Below are positions 8,501 through 16,847 of a stretch of DNA of 63,842 bases, one piece after another (the stretch's first letter is position 1; every line of letters begins with the position of its first letter). Below the pieces are notes generated by a model. It was not told the origin of the DNA. It was given only the letters and a program-made list of their open reading frames with translations, and made no database searches. Source of the stretch: Limisphaerales bacterium (GTDB lineage: Bacteria; Verrucomicrobiota; Verrucomicrobiia; Limisphaerales; UBA1096); the NCBI GenBank assembly GCA_004213515.1, contig SHAK01000011.1:1-63842 (forward strand), written 5' to 3'. Made by a program: the position numbers and the translations under genes.

Positions 8501-10222
8501 ATGAACCCAAATATAAACCGGCGAAAAAGCCTAAATCGATTAACAACTGGTTTGGTCGGAATAACTAGTCTATCCGGTTGCGGAACTTTATTTAAAAACA
8601 CAAAGCAAATCGAAAAAGAACTTGCTGCTGACTTTGTTGTTATAGGAGGAAGCCTTGGTGGATGTGCGGCAGCATTAAGCGCATTGCAATCAGGATTGAC
8701 TGTTATACTGACTGAAGAAACTGACTGGATTGGAGGTCAGCTCACATCTCAAGGAGTACCCCCGGATGAGCACAAGTGGATAGAATCTTTTGGCTGCACT
8801 CAAAGTTACAGAAACCTAAGAAATTCAATCAGAAAATATTATAAAGATAATTATCCACTTACCAAAAAAGCCACACAGTCAATTCATTTAAACCCCGGAA
8901 ACGGAACCGTCTCTCGCATCTGCCACGAACCAAAGGTTGCCTTAAAATGCATTGAAACTCTATTCGAACCTTATCTGGTTAAAGGGAAATTAAAACTACT
9001 CAAAAAAACAATTCCCATTTCGGCAGATGTTTCTGGAGATAATATTAATTCAATAGAAATACTGGATCTTGAAAACAACAGCTCAAGAGTCTTAACAGGT
9101 AAAATTTATGCTGATGCAACTGAGTTAGGAGATCTTCTTCCAATCACAGGGTGTGAACACGTAATAGGCACTGAAGGAAAAAGCAAAACAAGTGAACTTC
9201 ACATGCCAAATAAAGTCTCTTCCAGTAATCAACAAGCGTTTACTGTATGCTTTGCCCTTGAACACAAGGAGAACGAGGAACATGTAATAGACAGGCCTAC
9301 TGAATTTGATTACTGGAAGGATTACATTCCTAACTTAACTCCAGCTTGGCCAGGAAAATTAATCGATTTTACCTATACGCATCCATCATCTGGAAGAGCA
9401 AAAAGATTAGGATTTAATCCCATCGGATCACACAAGTTCGGCATCATTAATCTCTGGACTTATCGACGTATTTTATCAAAGGACAACTTTCTTCCATCCA
9501 GCAAATTATCAGATGTAAGCCTTATAAATTGGCCACAAAATGATTATCTTGAAGGTAACCTTACAGGTGTATCCCTTGAGGAAAAGCAGAGCCATATCAA
9601 CAAAGCAAAGCAATTAAACCTTTCACTTCTCTACTGGCTGCAAACAGAGGCTCCTAGAGGTGATGGAGGCTTAGGCTGGCCTGGATTAAGATTAAGGAAA
9701 GACATAATGGGAACAAGTGATGGAATGGCAAAATACCCTTATGTTCGGGAATCTAGAAGAATCAAAGCTCTTACTACTATTGTTGAGCAGGATTGTGGAG
9801 TAGAAAACAGAAAACTAGTGTTCGGAAACAACGAACAATCAAATAAAGGAAAAAAATATCATGACTCGGTAGGTGTGGGGCATTATCAGATTGATCTCCA
9901 TCCAACTTCAGGAGGTGATAACTACATTGATTTTGCTACCTTCCCTTTTGAATTGCCATTGGGCTCACTAATTCCAAGAAGATTAAACAACCTAATTGCA
10001 GCAAGTAAAAATATTGGAACTACTCATATAACTAACGGATGTTACCGGCTTCATCCGGTCGAATGGAATATTGGTGAAGTTGCAGGATTTCTCGCAACAG
10101 AGGCAATAGAGAAATCAGAAACTATTTCTGCAATCAGAGAAAACAGTAAAAGCTTAATTTCATTTCAAAAAAGAATTCAAAAAGCAGGAATTGAAATTCG
10201 CTGGAGTCAACTGGAGAATTAG
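8501..10222 (+). CDS. exported FAD-dependent oxidoreductase (FAD_oxidored family)
   Basis: 573 residues. A basic N-terminus (NRRKS) and hydrophobic stretch end in LSGC (24-27), a plausible lipobox, so it is probably a lipoprotein, perhaps exported folded with FAD. The dinucleotide-binding beta-alpha-beta is VVIGGSLGGCAAA (46-58), followed by TEETDWIGGQ (71-80), the signature seen in PF12831-type FAD proteins of PVC bacteria. A C-terminal FAD-contact segment KNIGTTHITNGCYRLHP is present. The substrate is unknown. It follows the SGNH hydrolase by ten bases, suggesting a joint role in degrading a modified sugar polymer. Confidence 0.85.
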   Translation: MNPNINRRKSLNRLTTGLVGITSLSGCGTLFKNTKQIEKELAADFVVIGGSLGGCAAALSALQSGLTVILTEETDWIGGQLTSQGVPPDEHKWIESFGCTQSYRNLRNSIRKYYKDNYPLTKKATQSIHLNPGNGTVSRICHEPKVALKCIETLFEPYLVKGKLKLLKKTIPISADVSGDNINSIEILDLENNSSRVLTGKIYADATELGDLLPITGCEHVIGTEGKSKTSELHMPNKVSSSNQQAFTVCFALEHKENEEHVIDRPTEFDYWKDYIPNLTPAWPGKLIDFTYTHPSSGRAKRLGFNPIGSHKFGIINLWTYRRILSKDNFLPSSKLSDVSLINWPQNDYLEGNLTGVSLEEKQSHINKAKQLNLSLLYWLQTEAPRGDGGLGWPGLRLRKDIMGTSDGMAKYPYVRESRRIKALTTIVEQDCGVENRKLVFGNNEQSNKGKKYHDSVGVGHYQIDLHPTSGGDNYIDFATFPFELPLGSLIPRRLNNLIAASKNIGTTHITNGCYRLHPVEWNIGEVAGFLATEAIEKSETISAIRENSKSLISFQKRIQKAGIEIRWSQLEN

Positions 10223-10261
10223 TTGAAAAAATTAATAAAACACCCTTTCCTCTAAAAAGGA

Positions 10262-11530
10262 TCAGGTGAATTTCCACTCACCTCGACCAAAGCGATTTGC
10301 AATTTTATTACCAAGCTCGCTATTACAGCCGTAGGTCTTTGGATCCCACATAACTTCATTTCTAATTTGATAACCTATATTGGCCATACTACACAAAATT
10401 GAGGTATGAGCTCCAAGAGCAACATCAGCAACAGGCTTTTTACGAGAGCGAATACAATCGATCCAGTTTCTTTTATGGTTACCACCAATTTCCTCCAGTC
10501 TCCATGCATCCTTGCCAAATGAAGAACTTACAGCTGACTTCGGATTAGCATCAATACCAGATCTATCAACATAAAGTGTTCCCTCACTGCCATAAAAAAC
10601 ACAGTCATTAAAACGATCAGCTGTACTTTCATGAACAAACTCAACTCCATTCTCATAAACCATAGTAAGCCCGCTGTTACCTTCTTTTGGAGGCAACACT
10701 TTAACTGGAATAGTTTCATCGAGATTCATGGCCCATTTAGCTATATCATAGTGATGCGCCCCCATGTCACTCAATCCGCCGCCAGCATATTCACTATAGC
10801 GACGCCATTGTGGAAAGTGTCGATGAACGTCAATTGGGCAAAGGATCTTGTTGAACCCCCTTTCAGGTGCTGGCCCTTGCCAAAGTTCCCAATCTATTCC
10901 ATCCGGCTTCCGTTCAGTAGGTAGATCACAGAAAACCGCAGGATTTCCGACACCAATCTTCACTTTTTTAACCTCACCAATTCGGCCATTACGAATACAC
11001 TCGACTGCTTTTCGAAAGCGACCACCGAACTCGGAGCGCTGCTGGCTTCCTACTTGAAAAACAATATTGTTACGGCGTGCCGCCTTTAACGTTTCCAAGG
11101 CAGCACGGACTGTGACAGTTAATGGTTTTTCACAGTATATATCTTTCTTTGCATCTGCTGCCATGATTGCTGGCATAGCGTGCCAGTGATCAGGAGTACC
11201 AATGACTACTCCATCCACAGACTTGTCTGAAATGATCTCACGAAAATCATTGTAGGCTTTACACCCATGATTTGAGCCATACTTACCTTTAACACGCTTC
11301 ATGGCTTCCGCCAAGCGAACCTTGGCGACCTCAGCAACCCCAACTACACGACAATCCGACTGACCAAGAAAGAAATTCAAATGGCTCTGATTCATTCGGC
11401 CAAAACCAATAAATCCAAGATTGATTGTATCGCTTGGCTTTGCAGCCCAAGCTTTAGAGGAAATAATATTTGGGATAGTTAATCCAGCAATAGAAACTGA
11501 ACCAAGAAAATGGCGACGAGTTGTTTTCAT
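10262..11530 (-). CDS. exported Gfo/Idh/MocA family oxidoreductase
   Basis: 422 residues. A twin-arginine signal, TTRRHFLGS (3-11), and a hydrophobic segment ending near AWAA (27-30) indicate folded export with bound NAD(P). The Rossmann motif GFIGFG (39-44) and the catalytic EKP triad (134-136) are intact, and the C-terminal domain carries the GGGLSDMGAHHYDIAKW block of this family. Likely reaction: reversible oxidation of a sugar or sugar acid hydroxyl. The Rrf2 gene lies 109 bases upstream in the same direction. It converges on the FAD oxidoreductase with 39 bases between stops, including a short CCTTT/AAAGG hairpin. Confidence 0.9.
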   Translation of the reverse strand: MKTTRRHFLGSVSIAGLTIPNIISSKAWAAKPSDTINLGFIGFGRMNQSHLNFFLGQSDCRVVGVAEVAKVRLAEAMKRVKGKYGSNHGCKAYNDFREIISDKSVDGVVIGTPDHWHAMPAIMAADAKKDIYCEKPLTVTVRAALETLKAARRNNIVFQVGSQQRSEFGGRFRKAVECIRNGRIGEVKKVKIGVGNPAVFCDLPTERKPDGIDWELWQGPAPERGFNKILCPIDVHRHFPQWRRYSEYAGGGLSDMGAHHYDIAKWAMNLDETIPVKVLPPKEGNSGLTMVYENGVEFVHESTADRFNDCVFYGSEGTLYVDRSGIDANPKSAVSSSFGKDAWRLEEIGGNHKRNWIDCIRSRKKPVADVALGAHTSILCSMANIGYQIRNEVMWDPKTYGCNSELGNKIANRFGRGEWKFT

Positions 11531-11541
11531 TAATAATTTTG

Positions 11542-11559
11542 AAATAATTTGTATTATTT
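11542..11559. promoter_or_regulatory. AT-rich 7-4-7 inverted repeat upstream of the Gfo/Idh/MocA gene
   Basis: AAATAAT and ATTATTT are perfect inverted arms around TTGT, 12 bases upstream of the oxidoreductase ATG. The symmetric 18-base site could be an operator, for example for the Rrf2 protein encoded just upstream, or a weak hairpin in an AT-only leader. No regulator is proven. Confidence 0.3.
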
Positions 11560-11639
11560 AATAACAATATTACTAAATAAAGTTGATTATTTTGTTTTCA
11601 GTTAGAAAATTATAGTTCGATCAAACAGAAATCTAAACA

Positions 11640-12104
11640 CTAAATGATGTAGTCTGATTGATCATCCATTTGCCCCTGAATTTTACGAACCTTTTCGCAT
11701 AAATCAAAAAGAGTGACAGCTTCAAGTACTCCAACTATGGCAGTTTGAACCTCATGCATAACACCGTTAATAATATATTTAGCAGCCTCATCAGAATGCA
11801 GATGGAGCTTTTTTTTGCTCTCTTTCGCTAAGTCACTCGATTCAAGAGGGCCCTCTATATGACGAACAATCTCCGATAAAGTTATTTCTTCGGGGCGGCG
11901 CTCAAGCCTATAGCCTCCAGAAACCCCCCTGCGACTCTCCACAAATCCTCCTGATTTTAAATCATTCAAAATCTGCTCAAGAAAGCGTCTGGGAATATTC
12001 TGCTGGTTTGCAATCTCCTTGATACGAATTACTTCAGGCCCATGATACATGCCCAGTACCAGAAGTGCCTGTATCGCATATTCGCCTCTTTGCGATAATT
12101 TCAT
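11640..12104 (-). CDS. Rrf2 family transcriptional regulator without a cysteine cluster
   Basis: 154 residues. The start MKLSQRGEYAIQALL and the winged helix with the RRFLEQIL recognition segment and GVSGGYRL wing are classic Rrf2. IscR/NsrR-type proteins hold an iron-sulfur cluster on three Cys; here the only Cys is near the C-terminus (LCEKVRK), so it is CymR-like and presumably senses something other than by a cluster. A histidine-containing acidic insert replaces the cluster loop. On the coding strand TTGACT (12136-12141) and TAATTT (12114-12119), 16 bases apart, form a possible promoter ending about nine bases before the ATG. Confidence 0.88.
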   Translation of the reverse strand: MKLSQRGEYAIQALLVLGMYHGPEVIRIKEIANQQNIPRRFLEQILNDLKSGGFVESRRGVSGGYRLERRPEEITLSEIVRHIEGPLESSDLAKESKKKLHLHSDEAAKYIINGVMHEVQTAIVGVLEAVTLFDLCEKVRKIQGQMDDQSDYII

Positions 12105-12174
12105 ACTTCAAGGAAATTAAAATCTCGACCAATTTAGTCAAGTATTGTTAAGAGGAAGTAATATTAGAAATTGC

Positions 12175-12939
12175 TTAAGAATCCTTTAATTTAAAAACCA
12201 CTTGGTTTTCGCTCTGGATTCCTATTGCAATTATGATGCCTGCAACAACTGAATAGGTCGGACCGAGCAACCAGCCAAAAATAGGAATCAGTAATAACAA
12301 ACCTCCAATCAATGAAAAGAACATGATTGTAAAAAAGTTTTTTAGCATTATTCGAAAACTATCTGCACCACTCAATCCTTTTCGATCGAGGTAGGGATCT
12401 ACAAAGCCAATCCCAGTCAAAAAAATCTCGCATGGGATAACCATTATGAGTGCTAACAACCCACCGAAAAATGGAATTAGATTTGCGAATAACTCAAACA
12501 ACAATAATAGGATAGTTCCGACTATGGTAATAAAAGCAAAAACAACCATTCGCTTGATTAATTCTCCGGGAGGTCTTTGATAATCAATTTTTTTTCCAAT
12601 AACGGAAATTTCAATGCGATCTGTGATTTTATCGAGCGAAAATAAGTAAAAAAAGAGGACAATGCTTCGATATGAAATAAAGCCTAAAACAGCAATTAAA
12701 AAAAACACAAAAATTTCTATGGAAAATTCTAACCAACCTCCATCAGAAACAAAATTCACAATCAGTCTTTGAAAAAAACCTACTATTTGACCTGCCAAGA
12801 AATAACCTGACAAAAGCATCAATGGGAAATAAGCCAAAGTCAGAAGTAAAGGAATTTTGATTAAATTTATTATGCCTTCTTTCCAGATGAACTTATGGGC
12901 ATCTCTATAAGCCGACAGAGTGACCTTAATTGCATTCAT
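12175..12939 (-). CDS. EI24/CysZ-like multi-pass membrane protein
   Basis: 254 residues with about five to six hydrophobic segments (near 28-50, 70-105, 130-170, 200-240). The order YRSIVLFFYLFSLDKITDRIE, then a charged loop and PFFGGLLALIM, matches the EI24/CysZ superfamily, in which CysZ carries sulfate across the inner membrane. Sulfate transport is not demonstrated here, though sulfatases elsewhere in the window make sulfate handling plausible. It lies 22 bases downstream of the VOC gene in the same direction and 70 bases before Rrf2; these may be one transcript. ATG start. Confidence 0.75.
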   Translation of the reverse strand: MNAIKVTLSAYRDAHKFIWKEGIINLIKIPLLLTLAYFPLMLLSGYFLAGQIVGFFQRLIVNFVSDGGWLEFSIEIFVFFLIAVLGFISYRSIVLFFYLFSLDKITDRIEISVIGKKIDYQRPPGELIKRMVVFAFITIVGTILLLLFELFANLIPFFGGLLALIMVIPCEIFLTGIGFVDPYLDRKGLSGADSFRIMLKNFFTIMFFSLIGGLLLLIPIFGWLLGPTYSVVAGIIIAIGIQSENQVVFKLKDS

Positions 12940-12961
12940 CGTTGTTTAATTATTTTAGCAA

Positions 12962-13348
12962 TTATTTGGCAATTTCAATTAGTTCTATTTCATATCCCTC
13001 TGGTGCGTCAACAAAAGCAAAACCTCCTCCTGCTTCTTTCATTGTTGGGCCGTCTGAGTATTCAATGCCTAGCGATACTAGGTGTTTACCAAATTCTTCA
13101 AGACTGTCGACTTCGAAGGCCAAATGGGTCAAATCCTCCTGAACCTCCACTGAACCACTATTTGGGAAATGACAGATCTCAACAGTTTCCTCACTTTCTG
13201 GAGCTTTCAAAAAAGCCAATTCAGAACCCCTTGGAGATTTGTGGCGACGCACTTCTTCCAAACCCAAAACATTTTTATAAAAATCAATGGTTTTCTCCAG
13301 ATCATTAACGCGGTATCGGGTATGTAATAATTTTTTTACTAATGCCAT
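12962..13348 (-). CDS. VOC family protein (glyoxalase I-like)
   Basis: 128 residues from the ATG at 13348, chosen because MALVKKLLHTRYRVNDLEKT is the standard glyoxalase opening; a longer frame to 13405 only adds a non-conserved hydrophobic tail. Two beta-alpha-beta-beta-beta modules are visible, with metal ligand candidates His9 (LLHTRYRV), a Glu in VEICHF, His in LTHLAFEV and Glu in GYEIELIE. This fits lactoylglutathione lyase-type enzymes detoxifying methylglyoxal, though other VOC activities are possible. It is followed by the CysZ-like gene. Confidence 0.85.
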   Translation of the reverse strand: MALVKKLLHTRYRVNDLEKTIDFYKNVLGLEEVRRHKSPRGSELAFLKAPESEETVEICHFPNSGSVEVQEDLTHLAFEVDSLEEFGKHLVSLGIEYSDGPTMKEAGGGFAFVDAPEGYEIELIEIAK

Positions 13349-13430
13349 AGGTAAAAAAAATACCAAAAAGACTTTAATGAGCCAAGCGCAGCATCTTGTA
13401 TTCATTCTTTACCAAGAGTAGTTTATACGC

Positions 13431-14243
13431 ATGAGCCGCAAGTTATTACTCTTAACCTTGGCAATATTGCATTTTACTCTAGGATTGGAATCGACTGCCC
13501 TTGGCCAAACAACTCGAACAAAAGTAAAAGGAATTAGCGTTGATCCTAACAACCCGCGTTACACATATCGTATACAACATAGCAGAGATGGTATTGGGAA
13601 ATTCTATATGGGCCGAGAAATAGCTCATGTAATGGGGCACCTTGGAGCTGGATGGCTTGAACGTTCATCACGCGAAGTCGAAGAGAGACCACAGACACTA
13701 ATCAAGGCACTTAAAATCAAGTCGGGAGATAAGGTTGCAGATATCGGAGTTGGCACAGGTTATTTTGCCCGAAGAATTTCCCGCATAATAGGACCAAAGG
13801 GAACCGTTTACGGTGTAGACATTCAGCAAGAGATGCTTGATCTACTCGCGCGTAATCTTAAAAATGCCAATATAAAAAATGTCGAAGGGGTACTTGGAAC
13901 AATTTCAAATCCTAATCTACCTAAAAATACGATCGATTTAGCATTAATGGTAGATGTTTACCACGAGTTCTCGCATCCATTTGAGATGATGCAAAATTTA
14001 TGCAAAGCACTAAAGACTGGTGGAAGAATCGCATTTATAGAATATCGTATGGAAGATCCTAAAGTCCCTATAAAATTACTACACAAAATGTCCCAGTTAC
14101 AGGTTCTCAAGGAAGCCTCGCCTCACCCACTTGAATGGGTCGAGACAATTTCTATACTTCCAAGGCAACATATCATTATCTTTAGAAAAACAGCACCTCA
14201 CATCTCTACTAGAACAAACTCAAACGAGCCGAGAACACCTTAA
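13431..14243 (+). CDS. class I SAM-dependent methyltransferase with an export signal
   Basis: 270 residues. Residues 1-25 look like a cleavable signal peptide (basic start, LLLLTLAILHFTLGL, then ALGQ). A conserved segment, IGKFYMGREIAHVMGHLGAG (55-74), precedes a complete methyltransferase domain with motif I VADIGVGTG (102-110), acidic VDIQQEM after strand 2, and LMVDVYHEF as motif IV. Export would place a SAM-dependent enzyme outside the cytoplasm, which is odd; the leader could instead be a membrane anchor. The gene diverges from the VOC gene across 82 bases. Its target is unknown. Confidence 0.8.
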   Translation: MSRKLLLLTLAILHFTLGLESTALGQTTRTKVKGISVDPNNPRYTYRIQHSRDGIGKFYMGREIAHVMGHLGAGWLERSSREVEERPQTLIKALKIKSGDKVADIGVGTGYFARRISRIIGPKGTVYGVDIQQEMLDLLARNLKNANIKNVEGVLGTISNPNLPKNTIDLALMVDVYHEFSHPFEMMQNLCKALKTGGRIAFIEYRMEDPKVPIKLLHKMSQLQVLKEASPHPLEWVETISILPRQHIIIFRKTAPHISTRTNSNEPRTP

Positions 14244-14416
14244 GCTATAAACCCAAAAATTCTTGTAGATGACAAAATTTCGTTAAATTTCTCCGATACT
14301 TCGAAATTGTTACAATTTCATCACAGAAAAATATTTTATTGTAAAGCCCTCCTGTTTGTGCATTATTGTATTTGTAGTTGGTTGTAAGTTCAGCTGACTT
14401 AAAAGAATAAACAGAA

Positions 14417-14677
14417 ATGGCACACTTCGTAAAACTAACTCAGGCATCGCCTAATGGTTATGCCGAAGAAGATTCAAAGGTGCTTTTCAACCTCGACACG
14501 GTCATCTCAGTTGAACCTGTAGGTGACACATCCGTAATTCAGACTCGATGGGGTCGGGTAACGGTACGTGAAGATCTGAATAGCATTCTGGATCTATCGA
14601 ATGCCGAACAGGCAGGCGCATCTGCGCCACAACTCGATGCGTATAATCGAATAAACGAGGAGACTCTCTCCTTGTAA
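14417..14677 (+). CDS. small FlbD-like protein
   Basis: 86 residues, no signal or membrane segment. The block FNLDTVISVEPVGDTSVIQT followed by RWGRVTVREDLNSIL has the strand order of the small FlbD family (KLT, N-x-D-x-I-x-x-I-E, D-T-x-I, G, V-x-E). FlbD proteins are known next to flagellar genes, but no flagellar gene is in the window, so the role here is open. The gene stands alone after a 173-base gap and is followed by two GC-rich hairpins, the second a strong terminator. The family link is by eye only. Confidence 0.6.
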   Translation: MAHFVKLTQASPNGYAEEDSKVLFNLDTVISVEPVGDTSVIQTRWGRVTVREDLNSILDLSNAEQAGASAPQLDAYNRINEETLSL

Positions 14678-14681
14678 AGCG

Positions 14682-14695
14682 CGGGCTAAGGCCCG
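14682..14695 (+). other. GC-rich hairpin after the FlbD-like gene
   Basis: CGGGC and GCCCG pair perfectly around a TAAG loop, starting a few bases after the TAA stop. It lacks a U-tract and so is not a terminator by itself; it may protect the 3' end of the message. Confidence 0.5.
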
Positions 14696-14724
14696 ATTTG
14701 GAAAAAACATAAATAGAAATGACT

Positions 14725-14766
14725 CGCAGTCGGTTGCTCCCTAGGGACGCCGGCTGCGTTTTTTTT
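14725..14766 (+). terminator. rho-independent terminator after the FlbD-like gene
   Basis: Arms CGCAGTCGG (14725-14733) and CCGGCTGCG (14750-14758) pair with a single G-T wobble, the loop contains the self-complementary TCCCTAGGGA, and eight T follow (14759-14766). It points rightward and lies just before the end of the converging uracil-DNA glycosylase gene. Confidence 0.9.
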
Positions 14767-14772
14767 AATTAT

Positions 14773-15633
14773 TCATTTGCGCAAAAAAAATCCCCTTTGT
14801 TTATCACTAATGGGCATTTGAAGCCTCTCCATTACCTGCATCATATCTTCCCAAACCTGACGTTTTATTGCCCAAGATTGATTTCGCAAAAGGTAGGATG
14901 GATGGAATGTAGGCATCACCGGGACACTCCTGTAAGACTGCCAGTTGCCACGAAGTCTAGTGATACCAGTCGGCATGTGGCCAAGCAAACCCTCCAAAGC
15001 TGTAGCACCTAAACCAACTATAACTTTTGGCTGAATGATTTCAATCTGCCGAACTAAGAAAGGAAACCAAATTTCTATTTCATCCGGTCTAGGTTTACGA
15101 TTCCCAAAAGATTTACCCGGAGTTTCAGGTCTATATTTAAGCACATTAGCGATATAAACCTTTTCACGATCTAGACCTGTTGCTTGAATTATTTTCATTA
15201 ACAACTGACCAGCCTTACCAACAAATGGCTCTCCTTCACGATCCTCATCAACCCCTGGAGCCTCTCCTACAAACATTAGATCTGCATCAACAGAACCTAT
15301 TCCAAAGACTAAATTTGCACCAGAAGCCAATAACTCAGGACTCTTTTTAGAAGCCAATATCTCGTTTCTCAAATCATTCAATGCCGAAGACTTATCTACA
15401 GATGAAAGTTTCTTAGCCTCATAAACACTAGGGCCTTCTGACCGAATCGATTGAGTAACTGGCTGCGTTTGTATCAAACTTTTTCCATTTGAAGAAACAG
15501 CTTCATGTGGAGCAGACTCAAACAAAGAATTAACTGACTCAGGTGAAACTTCAACATAACGAACCCCTTTCTGTTTCAGGAACTCAAGATGACTAATAGT
15601 GGCCTCAATAAGTTGGCTATAAACACCGGACAT
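14773..15633 (-). CDS. uracil-DNA glycosylase, family 4 type, lacking the iron-sulfur cysteines
   Basis: 286 residues: a non-conserved N-terminal arm (1-85) and a family 4 UDG domain. Motif A GEAPG-x-D-E-D-x-x-G-E-P-F-V-G (123-139) and the C-terminal HPSYLL (244-249) are intact, so uracil removal from DNA is expected. Family 4 enzymes normally bind a 4Fe-4S cluster with four Cys; this protein contains no cysteine at all. The K-C-R-P segment is K-Y-R-P (166-169), and the later Cys position reads F-P-F-L after W189. The loop TPGKSFGNRKP is also longer than usual. It is monocistronic and converges with the FlbD-like gene. Confidence 0.88.
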   Translation of the reverse strand: MSGVYSQLIEATISHLEFLKQKGVRYVEVSPESVNSLFESAPHEAVSSNGKSLIQTQPVTQSIRSEGPSVYEAKKLSSVDKSSALNDLRNEILASKKSPELLASGANLVFGIGSVDADLMFVGEAPGVDEDREGEPFVGKAGQLLMKIIQATGLDREKVYIANVLKYRPETPGKSFGNRKPRPDEIEIWFPFLVRQIEIIQPKVIVGLGATALEGLLGHMPTGITRLRGNWQSYRSVPVMPTFHPSYLLRNQSWAIKRQVWEDMMQVMERLQMPISDKQRGFFLRK

Positions 15634-15742
15634 TTGACAGAAAAAACAGAGTAGACTTAAACAGAATAATAGATCTCGTTTCTCATCTGAATAAAATTCG
15701 ATAAATTCAAATAAATAAAAAGAGGTGAAATTATTGCTTTAA

Positions 15743-16735
15743 TTATTTATTACCAGCACGAGCCCGCATATTGGCAATAGCCTCCACCCAGCGGTCGTAA
15801 GTCCCCGCAATATCAGCTGACTCCGCATCTCCTTCATGAAAAAGAAATGCATAAAGGAATGAAATTTTTTCACCCTTCTTGATTGTCATATCTCCAACCC
15901 CTTTTTTCTTGCCTTCAAAATTGTGTATACCAAAAGGATTTGCAGCAATTAATCCATAGTCTCTAGCGTGCCACCAGGTAGGATGCCGAGGATTATTCGG
16001 ATGATCAAAAATTGCCACACCAACAGTATGATCATCTATCTTCCCCCAATAATCTACCCACTTAGCTCTTTTACCCCATAATTGCTTATCTTTATGTCCA
16101 GAACTGTTTACAGCTTTGCCATTGGCAGTTGTCACACCCTTTCCGTTGCTTAGTCGAAGATTAGGATGAGTACGGATTCCCATTGAACCTTCCTTTGTGT
16201 CACCAAATTTAACATCTCCTTCCGATGCATGAACTGTAACACCATAGGATATCATTGCACCTTTGGGTGTCTTAAAAATTCTAATGGAAGTACGGTCTGT
16301 ACATATGGTCTTTCCGTCAGGCCCGTTCCAATTGTTTTTTGTAACTATTGAAGCAAAACGACCACCTTTGGCTCTAACAACTTCAGTAGGAATAATTTTT
16401 CCAGTTTTTTCTCCATTATGCCAAAAACTAATTCCATTCACCTCTCCATGTGTAAACCAAAGTGAAGAATGATGAATATGATCAGTTGCCTCACCTTTTA
16501 CTTCCTTAAAAGGGTAATTCCGAGTCATGCTTACACCGTGCGGCCCTATAATTGGATAAAGTACAGGTTTATTGTAACCCTTAGTAATATACTCAGTGAA
16601 TAGTTTCCCATTCATCTCAATACGATATTTGTCGCCGTCCTTCTTAACTTCAAACACATCCTCCTGCGCATTAATCTCCAACTGACCAAGGGATAATAAT
16701 CCTGCGAAAAGTAACAATAATAAACGTGAATTCAT
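15743..16735 (-). CDS. secreted DUF6807 (PmoA-like) protein
   Basis: 330 residues from the ATG at 16735, which gives a good signal peptide (NSRLLLLLFAGLLSLG then INAQ-ED); a longer frame reaches 16771. The segment KPVLYPIIGPHGVSMTRNYP, then DHIHHSSLWFTHGEVNG, is the hallmark of the DUF6807 family, annotated in databases as methane oxygenase PmoA-like but not a monooxygenase subunit of methanotrophs. The His-rich block suggests metal or sugar binding. Such proteins are abundant in PVC sugar-degradation loci. It is monocistronic, with a 106-base AT-rich gap to the UDG gene. Confidence 0.8.
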   Translation of the reverse strand: MNSRLLLLLFAGLLSLGQLEINAQEDVFEVKKDGDKYRIEMNGKLFTEYITKGYNKPVLYPIIGPHGVSMTRNYPFKEVKGEATDHIHHSSLWFTHGEVNGISFWHNGEKTGKIIPTEVVRAKGGRFASIVTKNNWNGPDGKTICTDRTSIRIFKTPKGAMISYGVTVHASEGDVKFGDTKEGSMGIRTHPNLRLSNGKGVTTANGKAVNSSGHKDKQLWGKRAKWVDYWGKIDDHTVGVAIFDHPNNPRHPTWWHARDYGLIAANPFGIHNFEGKKKGVGDMTIKKGEKISFLYAFLFHEGDAESADIAGTYDRWVEAIANMRARAGNK

Positions 16736-16847
16736 CAAGTCAAATTTAAGTTTACCAATGCTCCGGGTCAACGGAAAATCCTTAAGAAAACAAAAAATTA
16801 GTCAAACCGCGCTTGGCAGATGGGAGCTCTTTTCGTTAAGTTGAGTG

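Noticed and set aside
13348-13405. Longer start of the VOC protein with a hydrophobic leader
   Set aside because: Family members begin at MALVKKLLHTRY and the extra part has no conserved features.
14719-15012. Rightward frame of 97 codons after the FlbD-like gene
   Set aside because: It runs through the terminator hairpin and is antisense to the well-supported uracil-DNA glycosylase.
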